Source of the DNA: Arthrobacter sp. FB24
GTDB taxonomy: Bacteria > Actinomycetota > Actinomycetes > Actinomycetales > Micrococcaceae
Direction: 5' to 3'
Length of the DNA stretch: 64,000 nt
NCBI RefSeq assembly: GCF_000196235.1
Contig: NC_008541.1
Location: 2,418,001 to 2,482,000, forward strand
A program made the translations under genes and the position numbers. The number at the start of each line of letters is the position of its first letter. Position 1 is the stretch's first letter. Positions 37,101 through 46,245 of this stretch are shown piece by piece. The notes below the pieces were generated by a model that was not told the DNA's origin, made no database searches, and was given only the letters and a program-made list of their open reading frames with translations.

Positions 37101-37496
37101 ATGTCATTTGGACAACGCAATTTCGACCGCCAGAAGCCGGAAATTGACTTCCCCGAAGGCGATGTACCCACCGAACTGGTCATCACTGACCTCATCGAGG
37201 GTGACGGAGCCGAGGCCAAGCCGGGCGACACTGTCTCCACCCACTATGTCGGAGTCGCCTGGTCCACGGGCGAAGAATTTGACGCCTCCTGGGGCCGCGG
37301 CGCTCCGCTGGACTTCCGCGTTGGCGTCGGCCAGGTCATCCAGGGCTGGGACCAGGGCCTGCTGGGCATGAAGGTCGGCGGCCGCCGCCGCCTGGAGATC
37401 CCCTCGGAACTCGCGTACGGTTCCCGCGGTGCCGGTGGAGCGATCGCCCCCAACGAAGCACTCATCTTCGTTGTGGACCTCGTCGGAGTCCGCTAG
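37101..37496 (+). CDS. Cytoplasmic FKBP-type peptidyl-prolyl isomerase
   Basis: 131 aa single FKBP domain with no signal peptide. The core motifs VSTHYVGVAWSTGEEFDASW, GQVIQGWDQGLLGMKVGGRR and IPSELAYGSRGAGGAIAPNE are all present. It follows the lipoprotein FKBP by 26 bp with a strong AAAAAGGAG site, and lies just before fused pafBC, as in other actinobacteria. Confidence 0.95.
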   Translation: MSFGQRNFDRQKPEIDFPEGDVPTELVITDLIEGDGAEAKPGDTVSTHYVGVAWSTGEEFDASWGRGAPLDFRVGVGQVIQGWDQGLLGMKVGGRRRLEIPSELAYGSRGAGGAIAPNEALIFVVDLVGVR

Positions 37497-37538
37497 GCGG
37501 ATCCGCGCCCTGCGTCGGCCGGGCGAGCTCTGCAGGGA

Positions 37539-37580
37539 GCGCGGTAACAATCGGAAGGAAATTTCCGTTTGTTGCCGCGC
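37539..37580 (+). terminator. Hairpin between FKBP and pafBC
   Basis: GCGCGGTAACAA pairs with TTGTTGCCGCGC (one G-T wobble), and the inner part CGGAA...TTTCCG pairs too. The 12-bp stem plus extension is strong but not followed by a T run. It may be a terminator or attenuator before pafBC. Confidence 0.5.
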
Positions 37581-37621
37581 TTCCGGCGTTAAGCCGCGAC
37601 GGCTTTAGTAACGTAGCCAAG

Positions 37622-39613
37622 GTGTCCGCCTTACGTACAGAACGCCTCCTGAACCTGCTCATCGCGCTGCTCAACACCCGCTACGGCCTGCGGCGCAGCG
37701 AATTGCGCGAAAAGGTCTACCGGGACACCAGCAGCAGCGAGGTGGCCTTTGGCCGAATGTTCGAGCGGGACAAGAGCGACCTCCGCCAGTTCGGCTTCGA
37801 AGTCGAAACGGTCATGGACCAGGGCTGGGGTTCGGATGATCCTGCCACCACGCGCTACCGCATCGGCAAGGAGTCCAACCGGCTTCCTGACGTGAACCTC
37901 ACCTCCGCCGAATGCACTGTGCTCATTCTGGCAGCGCAGCTGTGGGAGCAGGCCGCGCTGGGGTCGGCCGCACAGAACGCCATGCGTAAACTGCAGGCAG
38001 CCGGCGGCCTCACGGAAGCCGAACTGCCGGCAGGCGTCCAGCCTCGGATCAGGCCCGCGGGCCAGGCCTTCGAGGACCTGGTCACGGCCATGCATGCCCA
38101 GCATCCCGTGACGTTCCGTTACCTGGCCGGCAGCACCGGCCGCGAAGAACTCAGGACTGTAGAGCCCTGGGGCCTGGGCAGCCGCTTTGGCCAGTGGTAC
38201 CTGGTCGGCCTGGACCGGGGCCGTGCGGCGAAACGCTTCTTCCGTCTGTCCCGCTTCACCTCTGCTGTGACCGTCCGGGAAAAGGAACGGTATTCGCCCC
38301 CGCCGGGCTTCAACGTCCGGAAGGAACTTGATTCACTCCCCGAACTGCCGGTGCAGTCCGCCATCGTGGACGTGGCGTCCGGCAAGGTGCTGGGCCTGCG
38401 CAAGCGCGCGACGGGAGCCCCCACCGCCGGGATGCCGGTCGAGACGCACGACGGCGGTTGGGACCGTCTCACAGTCCCTTTCCGGGACGCTGAGGTGCTG
38501 GGCGAAGAACTCGCATCATACGGTCCGAACGTCACGGTGGTTGCGCCCCCCGAGCTGGTATCGGCGGTCCGGAGGAGGCTGAAGGCCGCTGCAGATTTCG
38601 CGGCTTCTTCGTCTCCTGCGGTCGTCTTCCCGGATAACCCTCCGGCGAAGCGCCCGCGGAAAAGGACGTCAGAGGACCAACTTCAGCGGATGCTTCAGCT
38701 CGTGCCGTTCCTGGTGCACAATCAGGGCCTTCACATCAGCGAAGTTGCTTCCAGTTTTGGAGTCACCCGAAAGGAGCTCGAAGACGATCTGCGCATCCTG
38801 ATCTGCTCCGGCCTCCCCGAGGGATACCCGGACGATCTCCTGGACATCCAGTGGGAGGATGACCACGTCTACATCACGCAGGACCTTGACCTCAACCGTC
38901 CGGTCCGCTTTACCGTAGATGAAGCCTGCGCCCTGCTGACCGGCCTGGAGGCCCTCAACGGCCTGCCTGAGCTCGCGGAAGGGAGTGCGCTGGAGTCCGT
39001 CACGGTGAAACTGATGGCGGCAGCAGGGGAGGAGGGCCTGAAAGCGGCGTCCATCGCCGGCCCGGAGGTGGGTCCTGGGAATTCGGCGCATCTTGCGACG
39101 ATCCGGCAGGCCATCACGGACGGGCTTCAGCTGCACCTAAAATACTTTTCCGCGCAGCGGGACTCCATGTCGGAGCGGGACGTCGACCCGCTGCGGCTCT
39201 ACTCACTGGACAACACCTGGTACTTCGAGGCGTACTGCCACAGCGCACGGGACCTGCGGAACTTCCGGCTGGACCGCATAGAGACCCTGGAACCAAACGG
39301 CCGACGGGTCACCGAGGCGGCAAAACCCGCCGACGGCTTCCCGGTGAAACTGTTCACCCCGAACGACGACGACGCTCTGGTTATCGTCGAACTGGCACCC
39401 CAAGGCATCGGGCTGGCCGACGACTACTACGCCGAACGGACGGCCCCGCTCCCCAACGGCGGTCTCATTGCCGAAATCAGGTTCGGCAGCACCGGGTGGC
39501 TGCCCATGTTCGTAGCCCAGCATGGCGGCGCGGTCCGCATTCTGGCACCGCAGGGCCTGGCCGATGCTGCCGGGGAATGGATCGACGCGGCCCTGGCCCG
39601 CTACGGCGGCTAG
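37622..39613 (+). CDS. pafBC: Fused PafB-PafC WYL-domain transcriptional activator
   Basis: 663 aa: winged HTH plus WYL domain (about 1-325), a basic linker (about 340-355), then a second HTH plus WYL domain (about 356-663). In mycobacteria PafB and PafC are separate proteins forming a heterodimer that activates LexA/RecA-independent DNA-damage genes; in Arthrobacter they are fused. The first half has TERLLNLLIALLNTRYGLRR and the second LQLVPFLVHNQGLHISEVASSFG. Start is GTG with no obvious ribosome site. Confidence 0.94.
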   Translation: MSALRTERLLNLLIALLNTRYGLRRSELREKVYRDTSSSEVAFGRMFERDKSDLRQFGFEVETVMDQGWGSDDPATTRYRIGKESNRLPDVNLTSAECTVLILAAQLWEQAALGSAAQNAMRKLQAAGGLTEAELPAGVQPRIRPAGQAFEDLVTAMHAQHPVTFRYLAGSTGREELRTVEPWGLGSRFGQWYLVGLDRGRAAKRFFRLSRFTSAVTVREKERYSPPPGFNVRKELDSLPELPVQSAIVDVASGKVLGLRKRATGAPTAGMPVETHDGGWDRLTVPFRDAEVLGEELASYGPNVTVVAPPELVSAVRRRLKAAADFAASSSPAVVFPDNPPAKRPRKRTSEDQLQRMLQLVPFLVHNQGLHISEVASSFGVTRKELEDDLRILICSGLPEGYPDDLLDIQWEDDHVYITQDLDLNRPVRFTVDEACALLTGLEALNGLPELAEGSALESVTVKLMAAAGEEGLKAASIAGPEVGPGNSAHLATIRQAITDGLQLHLKYFSAQRDSMSERDVDPLRLYSLDNTWYFEAYCHSARDLRNFRLDRIETLEPNGRRVTEAAKPADGFPVKLFTPNDDDALVIVELAPQGIGLADDYYAERTAPLPNGGLIAEIRFGSTGWLPMFVAQHGGAVRILAPQGLADAAGEWIDAALARYGG

Positions 39614-39623
39614 ACTACACAGC

Positions 39624-39995
39624 ATGCCTTGGTGGTCTTGGATCCTGATCTGGATAGCACTCGTAGCCGTTTCCCTGCTCTTCTATGTGCTCTTGGGAAT
39701 CAGGCTCTTCAGGCAGTTCATGGCCACGGTCAAGGACCTTGGCGCTGCAGGCGAGCGGTTCGGGGCACCCTTGGCCAACCTCAGCGAGCCGTCCCGACAG
39801 TCCGGGCCGGACGGAGAGCCCGGACGGGAGTCGGGGGCCAGCCCGGGTTCGGCGGTTTTTGCCTCGCCGATGCAGATGAGACATGATTACCTCACGTCCA
39901 AATCCTCCCGCGGGGAAGAGCGCCGTCAACGGCGCGTTCAGCGCAAAGCGGACCGTGGCCAACCCCAGGCGCTGCGCGACATCGAATTCGGTTAG
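39624..39995 (+). CDS. Single-pass membrane protein upstream of tatA
   Basis: 123 aa. One transmembrane segment at the N-terminus ([23 protein letters not shown]), then a charged cytoplasmic part ending QALRDIEFG. Function not recognised; the position next to tatAC is shared with other actinobacteria, so it may act with the Tat translocase or helicase, but that is inference. ATG start at 39624, 10 bp after pafBC. Confidence 0.75.
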   Translation: MPWWSWILIWIALVAVSLLFYVLLGIRLFRQFMATVKDLGAAGERFGAPLANLSEPSRQSGPDGEPGRESGASPGSAVFASPMQMRHDYLTSKSSRGEERRQRRVQRKADRGQPQALRDIEFG

Positions 39996-40027
39996 ACGTA
40001 GGATGTATTTCGAGGAAAGGACTTCCA

Positions 40028-40324
40028 GTGGGACGACTCTTTGATGGCCCTTGGCCCATCGTCATTATTATCATCGTGGCTCTATTGCTGTTTGCCGCGC
40101 CCAAACTTCCGGCCATGGCACGTAGCCTCGGCCAGTCCATGCGGATTATTAAATCCGAGGTCAAGGAAATGAAGAACGACGGCAAGCCCGAAACCAAGGA
40201 CGGCACGGATCCCGTCGAAGGTAAAATCGTCAACCATCCGCAGTCCCGCCCACAAAACGGCGACTCCAGCAGCAGCACCGGCAGCGCAGACGGCACCGAC
40301 GTTCCGCCGTCGAACCGCGTTTGA
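40028..40324 (+). CDS. tatA: Sec-independent translocase subunit TatA
   Basis: 98 aa: N-terminal transmembrane helix ([13 protein letters not shown]), then the amphipathic helix [25 protein letters not shown], and a disordered acidic tail. It forms the protein-conducting pore of the twin-arginine system. Start GTG at 40028 following AGGAAAGG. tatC follows 6 bp later. Confidence 0.95.
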   Translation: MGRLFDGPWPIVIIIIVALLLFAAPKLPAMARSLGQSMRIIKSEVKEMKNDGKPETKDGTDPVEGKIVNHPQSRPQNGDSSSSTGSADGTDVPPSNRV

Positions 40325-40330
40325 CCTGAA

Positions 40331-41167
40331 GTGGCACTGACGAAGGGCCGAAAATCCAACCCTGAGGGTCGGATGGCCCTGCTGGATCACCTTAAGGAGC
40401 TCAAGAACCGGCTCATTAAGTCGGCCATTGGCCTGATCATCGGCGGCATCGGCGGGTGGATCCTCTACGACCCGGTCTTGAGCGCCCTGAAGGAACCGGT
40501 GGATCGGATCGCCGAAACCACCGGCGGCACTTCTTCGGTGAATTTCTCCAGCATCGCGTCGCCGTTTGATTTCAAACTGCAGCTTTCACTGTTGATTGGC
40601 GCCGTCATCTCCAGCCCCATCTGGATCTACCAGCTGTGGGCCTTCATCACCCCCGGCCTCACCAAAAAGGAGCGGCACTACACGCTCGGCTACATGGCCG
40701 CAGCCGTGCCGCTGTTCCTGGCCGGTGTGTGGGTTGGGTGGATGGTGACGCCGCAGGTGGTGCGCGCACTCACCCAGTTCACACCGGCCGGATTCTCCAA
40801 CCTCATCGATGCCCGTGACTACGTTGATTTCGTCACGCGAATGGTCCTGTTCCTTGGTCTCGCGTTCCTTGTCCCCGTGGTCCTGGTGGGCATTAACATG
40901 GCCGGCATCATCAGGGGTGAAACCATCCTGAAGGCCTGGCGCATCACGGTGTTCCTCGTCTTTGTACTAGCCGCCGTTGCTGCTCCGGGCGCAGATGCCT
41001 TGTCCATGTTCCTGCTTGCCGGCCCCCTGCTGGCACTGTTTTTCGCCGCCATCGGACTCTGTATCTTCAATGACCGGCGCCGGGACCGGAAGGCCGCGAA
41101 GACCGCCGCCGAAACTGAAGCGACGGCCGACGTTGCAACGCCCGGCACCGAACTGGGGAAACTGTAG
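40331..41167 (+). CDS. tatC: Sec-independent translocase subunit TatC
   Basis: 278 aa, six transmembrane segments. Family motifs are LLDHLKELKNRLIKSAIG near the start and YQLWAFITPGLTKKERHY. TatC recognises the twin-arginine signal peptide. GTG start. It lies in an operon with tatA, followed 24 bp on by helY. Confidence 0.96.
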   Translation: MALTKGRKSNPEGRMALLDHLKELKNRLIKSAIGLIIGGIGGWILYDPVLSALKEPVDRIAETTGGTSSVNFSSIASPFDFKLQLSLLIGAVISSPIWIYQLWAFITPGLTKKERHYTLGYMAAAVPLFLAGVWVGWMVTPQVVRALTQFTPAGFSNLIDARDYVDFVTRMVLFLGLAFLVPVVLVGINMAGIIRGETILKAWRITVFLVFVLAAVAAPGADALSMFLLAGPLLALFFAAIGLCIFNDRRRDRKAAKTAAETEATADVATPGTELGKL

Positions 41168-41191
41168 TCCCGGGGCCACTAGGCTGGAAGT

Positions 41192-44086
41192 ATGTCCTCC
41201 ACAACCGGGCCACAGTCGCCGTCTGAACTCTACCGGGCCAGTGCCGAACGGACCGCAGAAGCTAAAACGTACCTCGGCGCCTTCGTCCGGACGCTGGATT
41301 TCGAACTCGACGATTTCCAGCGCCAAGCATGCCTGTCCCTGCAGCAGGGACGGGGAGTCCTGGTCGCGGCCCCCACAGGGGCCGGCAAGACCATCGTGGG
41401 GGAGTTCGCCATCTATCTGGCACTCCAGCGGGCGCTGAAAGCCTTCTACACCACCCCGATCAAGGCACTGAGCAACCAGAAGTATTCGGAACTGGCCGAT
41501 AAGTACGGCCCGGAGAACGTGGGGCTCCTCACCGGGGACACCAGCATCAATGGCGATGCCCCGGTTGTCGTCATGACAACCGAAGTCCTGCGGAACATGC
41601 TGTACGCGGATTCGGACACCCTGGACGACCTCGGCTTCGTGGTCATGGACGAGGTCCACTACCTCGCTGACCGGTTCCGGGGCGCGGTATGGGAAGAAGT
41701 CATCATCCACCTTCCCAGCGAAGTGCAGGTGGCCTCGCTTAGCGCTACGGTCTCCAACGCCGAGGAATTCGGTGCGTGGCTGGACACTGTGCGCGGACAC
41801 ACCGACGTCATTGTTTCCGAGCACCGGCCGGTGCCGCTCTGGCAGCACGTCATGGTGGGGCGTGAAATCGTGGACCTCTTCGCCGGGGAAACGACGTTCG
41901 ATGAGATTGCCCCCGAAGGCGAATCGGATCCCGCCGCGACGGCGATGACGGCCAACGCCGCCCTGGAGCGGGGCTTCGAAGTGAACCCGGACCTGCTGGC
42001 GATGGCGCGCACCGAGAGCCAGATGAATTCACGGGCCCGTTTCGGGCATGGCGGACGCAGCCAGCGCCGCCAACAACACCAGCGCGGCGACAACCGCCAC
42101 GGCCAGGGCGGCCAGCAGAGCCCTGTCCGCAAGGCCAGCCGCCCCCAGGTTATCGCCAGCCTGGACCGCCAGGACCTGCTGCCCTCCATCACGTTCATCT
42201 TCTCCCGTGCCGGCTGCGACGCCGCAGTGGCCCAGTGCGTTTCAGCCGGATTGTGGCTGACCACTGAGCGCGAACAACAGGTCATCGCCCGCCGTGTGGA
42301 TGAAGCGGCCCAGGACATCCCGTCGGATGATCTTGATGTGCTCGGGTTCTGGAGCTGGCGCGACGGCCTGCTGCGCGGGCTCGCAGCCCACCACGCAGGG
42401 ATGCTTCCCACGTTCAAGGAAGTCGTGGAGAAGCTGTTCGTCGAGGGCCTGGTCAAGGCGGTGTTCGCCACGGAAACCCTGGCCCTGGGCGTCAACATGC
42501 CGGCACGGTCGGTGGTGTTGGAAAAGCTGGACAAGTTCAACGGTGAAGCCCACGTCGGGATCACGGCCGGCGAATACACCCAGCTGACCGGACGGGCCGG
42601 GCGCCGCGGAATTGACGTCGAAGGCCACGCCGTGGTGCTGTGGCAGCCCGGGACCGACCCGACAGCTGTTGCGGGCCTGGCGTCCCGGCGCACCTACCCG
42701 CTGAACTCCAGCTTCCGGCCCACGTACAACATGAGTATCAACCTCCTGGCACAGTTCGGCAGGCCACGCGCCCGGGAAATCCTGGAATCCTCTTTTGCCC
42801 AGTTCCAGGCGGACCGTTCAGTGGTGGGCCTGGCCAGACAGGTGCGGAGCAGGGAGGAATCCCTGGCCGGCTTCCAGAAGTCCATGACCTGCCACCTGGG
42901 CGACTTCACCGAATACTCCCGGCTGCGGCGTGAGCTTTCGGATGCGGAGAATATCGCCTCCCGCAGCACCTCGCGGGCCCGTAAGTCCATTGCTGAGGAC
43001 TCGCTGAGCAGGCTTCTGCCCGGCGATGTCGTGGATGTACCTACAGGCAGGGCTCCCGGCTTCGCCGTGGTGCTCGGCTCCGACCACAACTCCCGCGAAC
43101 CGCGGCCCGCGGTGCTGACGTTGGACAACCAGCTGCGAAGGATAGGCCTCCAGGACCTTGAAGGGCCCATCACGCCGGTGACCCGGGTCCGGATACCAAA
43201 GTCGTTTAACGCAAAGGTGCCCAAGTCGAGGAAGGACCTCGCATCGTCGGTCCGCAACGCGATCCGGGAAAACCGCCCGCCTGCACCCGGAAACGCCCGC
43301 AACACTGATTTCGGGCGTGCTGCGGCCCTGCCTGACGTGGAGAAGCGGATCAGCGATCTGCGCCTGGCGTTGCGTTCCCATCCCTGCCACGGCTGCAGCG
43401 AACGGGAGGATCACGCGCGGTGGTCGGAGCGCTGGTGGAAACTCCGGCGCGAAACGGATGGACTGGTCCGGGAAATCCAGGGCCGCACCAACACCATCGC
43501 CAAGACATTCGACCGGGTCTGCGACCTTCTCTCCAGCTACGGTTACCTCGAAACCTCCGAATCCGGAAAAGTAACCATCAATGCCGACGGCCAAAAACTG
43601 CGCCGGATTTACGGTGAGAAGGACCTCCTCATATCCCAGTCGTTGCGGCAGGGCGCATTCAGCGACCTCGATGCCACGGAAGTGGCGGCCCTGGCCAGCG
43701 TGCTGGTGTACCAGGCGAAACGGGAGGAACGCGGGCTCCGTCCCCGGATGCCCAGCGTGTCGCTGGAGACCGCCGTCGACATCGTCGTCCGGGAATGGTC
43801 CGTGCTGGAAGACGCCGAGGAAGAAAACAAGCTTCCGTTGACGGGGGAGCCGGAACTGGGGCTTGTCTGGCCGATCTTCAAGTGGGCCAAGGGCAAGCAT
43901 CTCCAGGAAGTCCTCAACGGAACAGACCTGGCCGCTGGGGACTTTGTGCGGTGGGTCAAACAGGTTATCGACCTGCTGGACCAGCTGGCGAAGATCCCGG
44001 GACTGGATCCGCGGCTTTCACGGCTCTGCTCAGAGGCGATCGTCCTGGTGCGCCGCGGCGTGGTCGCCTATTCCACTGTGGTGTGA
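41192..44086 (+). CDS. helY: DEAD/DEAH-box helicase, HelY/Mtr4-like
   Basis: 964 aa, full length for actinobacterial HelY. Helicase motifs: Walker A APTGAGKTIVGEFA near 58, motif II VVMDEVHYLAD near 145, motif VI TGRAGRRGID near 470. An Arg/Gln-rich insert (about 285-315) separates the RecA domains; the C-terminal region resembles the Ski2/Mtr4 helical and arch segments. It probably unwinds structured RNA. Gene order tatA-tatC-helY is as in M. tuberculosis Rv2094c-Rv2092c. Confidence 0.93.
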   Translation: MSSTTGPQSPSELYRASAERTAEAKTYLGAFVRTLDFELDDFQRQACLSLQQGRGVLVAAPTGAGKTIVGEFAIYLALQRALKAFYTTPIKALSNQKYSELADKYGPENVGLLTGDTSINGDAPVVVMTTEVLRNMLYADSDTLDDLGFVVMDEVHYLADRFRGAVWEEVIIHLPSEVQVASLSATVSNAEEFGAWLDTVRGHTDVIVSEHRPVPLWQHVMVGREIVDLFAGETTFDEIAPEGESDPAATAMTANAALERGFEVNPDLLAMARTESQMNSRARFGHGGRSQRRQQHQRGDNRHGQGGQQSPVRKASRPQVIASLDRQDLLPSITFIFSRAGCDAAVAQCVSAGLWLTTEREQQVIARRVDEAAQDIPSDDLDVLGFWSWRDGLLRGLAAHHAGMLPTFKEVVEKLFVEGLVKAVFATETLALGVNMPARSVVLEKLDKFNGEAHVGITAGEYTQLTGRAGRRGIDVEGHAVVLWQPGTDPTAVAGLASRRTYPLNSSFRPTYNMSINLLAQFGRPRAREILESSFAQFQADRSVVGLARQVRSREESLAGFQKSMTCHLGDFTEYSRLRRELSDAENIASRSTSRARKSIAEDSLSRLLPGDVVDVPTGRAPGFAVVLGSDHNSREPRPAVLTLDNQLRRIGLQDLEGPITPVTRVRIPKSFNAKVPKSRKDLASSVRNAIRENRPPAPGNARNTDFGRAAALPDVEKRISDLRLALRSHPCHGCSEREDHARWSERWWKLRRETDGLVREIQGRTNTIAKTFDRVCDLLSSYGYLETSESGKVTINADGQKLRRIYGEKDLLISQSLRQGAFSDLDATEVAALASVLVYQAKREERGLRPRMPSVSLETAVDIVVREWSVLEDAEEENKLPLTGEPELGLVWPIFKWAKGKHLQEVLNGTDLAAGDFVRWVKQVIDLLDQLAKIPGLDPRLSRLCSEAIVLVRRGVVAYSTVV

Positions 44087-44148
44087 CGCTACGGGCATCG
44101 CACCCCCACTTCCACCATTTCCAAGGCTGCTTAGGAGCACCACACAAC

Positions 44149-45825
44149 ATGACTGACGCACGGGCGGACCTGCCGGCCGAACAACGCAAAGTGACGCTGT
44201 ACCGTAACGGTTCCGTCTACACCGCCGCCGACCCTTTCGCCACCGCCATGCTGGTGGACGGTGACACCGTTGCCTGGGTGGGATCAGAACAGGCGGCGAC
44301 GTCGATCGCCGATGCGTCGATGGACATCATCGACCTCCATGGCGCTCTGCTGGCCCCCGGCTTTGTTGACTCACATGTGCACCTGACTGAAACGGGCATT
44401 GCCCTGGACTCCCTTCAGCTCGGGAGATTGCGCTCAGCTGCCGAAATCCTGGATGCCGTAGCTTCCTCCGTCGCAGGCAAGTCAGTCGACGCCCGCGCCA
44501 CGGTCCTCGGCCATGGCTGGGACGAAAGCGGCTGGGCCGATCAGGCGCTGCCCAGCCGTGAGGAACTGGAGCGCGCGGCGGGAGGCCGGCCCGTGTATTT
44601 GTCTCGGGTTGACGCCCATTCCGCCCTGGTCTCATCCTCACTGGCCGAGGCAGCCGGCCTGACCGGCCTGGACGGCTTCTCCTCCGGGAGCCAGGTTAAG
44701 CGCCAGGCCCACACGTCCGCCAGGCGTGCAGCACGCCAGTTGCCGGCTGACCGCCTGCAGGGCTTTCAGTCACGTGCACTGGCCGAAGCCGCCGCCAACG
44801 GCTACGTGGCCGTGGCCGAAATGGCGGCGCCGCATATCGGCAGCGCAGCGGACCTGCGGATTGCGGCCGGGTGGAACAGCCCCGATGGCTCGCGGAAGGC
44901 TGTGCCTGAAGTACTGCCGTACTGGGGCCAGCTGGCGGGTTCCGAGGAGGAGGCCCGGGGCATCCTCGAAGGCCTTGGAGCCAGTGTGCGCGGCCTTGCC
45001 GGGGACCTGAACATCGACGGATCCCTGGGGTCCCGTACAGCCGCCCTAAGGGACGACTACAGCGATGCTCCGGGGGAGCGCGGCAGCCTCTACCTGTCGG
45101 TTGACGAAGCTGCATCCCACCTTGCCGCCTGCTCGCTGCTCGGCATTCAGGCCGGGTTCCACGTCATTGGAGACGCCGGGCTCGACGCGGCGCTGGACGC
45201 CCTGGACCGGGCAGCAGCCGACGTAGGGGAGCAGCGGGTCAAGGCGGCAGGCCACCGGTTCGAACATGTGGAAATGGCCGACCCCGAGGCAATCGGCCGG
45301 CTCGCAAAGTACTCGGTGACCGTTAGCGTGCAGCCGGGATTCGACGCAGCGTGGGGCGGACGGGGACGCCTGTACCAGGAACGGCTGGGGCACCGGGAGC
45401 GCGGCATGAACCCCTTCGCCTCCTTCTATGCGGCGGGAGTCCCTATCTGCTTCGGCAGCGACAGCCCGGTCACTCCGCTCAACCCGTGGGCCAGCGTCCG
45501 CGCCTGCCTTGAGCACAGCAACCCGGACCAGCGCATCTCAGCCCGCGCGGCGTTCCTCGGCCACACGAGGGCAGGCTGGCGGGCAGCCAAGTACAACAAT
45601 CCAATGGCTGGCCAGCTGGTTCCCGGCGCGCCCGCCAGCTTTGCGGTCTGGGAGGTGGAGGAACTGATGGTGCAGGTCGCGGACGGGCGGGTGCAGTCGT
45701 GGAGTACCGATCCGCGGGCGCGCACACCCTTGCTCCCGGCGTTGGACACCGGGAACGATCCTGTGTGCCTGCAGACCATCCGCGACGGAAAAGAGTTGTT
45801 CACAAACGGTTCCCTTCAGTCATAG
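44149..45825 (+). CDS. Amidohydrolase family metalloenzyme
   Basis: 558 aa, amidohydrolase fold of the YtcJ-like subfamily. The motif FVDSHVHLTETG (metal His pair), GFHVIGDAGLDAAL, HRFEHVEMADPEAI and the late FGSDSPVTPLNPW give the metal and catalytic sites. Substrate unknown. ATG at 44149 after AGGAG; 62 bp after helY. Longer frame back to 43795 overlaps helY and is not coding. Confidence 0.9.
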   Translation: MTDARADLPAEQRKVTLYRNGSVYTAADPFATAMLVDGDTVAWVGSEQAATSIADASMDIIDLHGALLAPGFVDSHVHLTETGIALDSLQLGRLRSAAEILDAVASSVAGKSVDARATVLGHGWDESGWADQALPSREELERAAGGRPVYLSRVDAHSALVSSSLAEAAGLTGLDGFSSGSQVKRQAHTSARRAARQLPADRLQGFQSRALAEAAANGYVAVAEMAAPHIGSAADLRIAAGWNSPDGSRKAVPEVLPYWGQLAGSEEEARGILEGLGASVRGLAGDLNIDGSLGSRTAALRDDYSDAPGERGSLYLSVDEAASHLAACSLLGIQAGFHVIGDAGLDAALDALDRAAADVGEQRVKAAGHRFEHVEMADPEAIGRLAKYSVTVSVQPGFDAAWGGRGRLYQERLGHRERGMNPFASFYAAGVPICFGSDSPVTPLNPWASVRACLEHSNPDQRISARAAFLGHTRAGWRAAKYNNPMAGQLVPGAPASFAVWEVEELMVQVADGRVQSWSTDPRARTPLLPALDTGNDPVCLQTIRDGKELFTNGSLQS

Positions 45826-45896
45826 ACCGTAAAGCTACCGGCGCGCCGTATGTCCCTGACCTGCGGTTACACCTAAAACCGCACGTCAAACGCGGG

Positions 45897-45924
45897 TTGA
45901 CACTCCCGGGGCGGTCCGTAGCAT
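45897..45924 (+). promoter_or_regulatory. Sigma-70-type promoter candidate
   Basis: TTGACA (45897-45902), a 16-bp spacer, then TAGCAT (45919-45924). It points into the structured region, giving a predicted start near 45931. Confidence 0.6.
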
Positions 45925-45930
45925 TGAGTC

Positions 45931-46130
45931 GCAACGGACGGAATCCAAAGTCGAGGGGCTCCGTCTGGCCACGTGGCCTTCCAGCAGGATGCCTAGCCCG
46001 CGCCTGACGGCAGGCCGGAGCGTGGTAGTCCCAGGGGCAGGTCCACTTCGCAGCAGAAAACAGTTCCGCCGAGGCATATCGCATCCGTCCGAAACTGGCC
46101 CGAGGCGTGTGGACCTGCCCGCGGCATCAC
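45931..46130 (+). ncRNA. Candidate structured RNA or long 5' leader
   Basis: The stretch following the promoter has several inverted repeats: CGGACGGA (45935) with either TCCGTCTG (45960) or, perfectly, TCCGTCCG (46084); GGCCACGTGGCC; GCCTG/CAGGC; and GGGCAGGTCCAC (near 46033) with GTGGACCTGCCC (near 46109). It could be a small RNA or a leader of the mannosyltransferase gene. No Rfam family was recognised and no clear terminator follows. Confidence 0.35.
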
Positions 46131-46160
46131 GTGTGACGCGCCCGGTATGCGCAAACTCCC

Positions 46161-46166
46161 TATAAT
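46161..46166 (+). promoter_or_regulatory. -10 element of the mannosyltransferase gene
   Basis: Consensus TATAAT at 46161-46166, about 80 bp before the GTG start at 46246. No good -35 element at 16-18 bp was found. It supports the GTG start over an in-frame ATG at 46147, which would lie upstream of this box. Confidence 0.5.
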
Positions 46167-46245
46167 GGTGACTTGCGCCTTAAAGCCGGCTCTCCTGTTG
46201 AGCTTCCTGGCGCGTGACCGCTCCCATCAAGGAAAGGGCCTCGCT

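Larger units (their letters stand above)
45826..46245. other. 420-bp gene-poor intergenic region with structured sequence
   Basis: No convincing reading frame is present. It holds a TTGACA/TAGCAT promoter (45897-45924), a hairpin-rich stretch (45935-46122), and a TATAAT box (46161-46166) for the next gene. A minus-strand frame at 45800-46084 has no recognisable product and poor context. Confidence 0.7.

Noticed and set aside
46040-46080. Resemblance of AGCAGAAAACAG to an RNase P RNA segment
   Set aside because: The essential GAGGAAAGTCC-type P4 region and the 3' conserved parts are missing; similarity is limited to a few bases.
45800-46084. 94-aa minus-strand frame in the long intergenic region
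   Set aside because: No ribosome site, no recognisable domain, and it overlaps the amidohydrolase end and the structured region.
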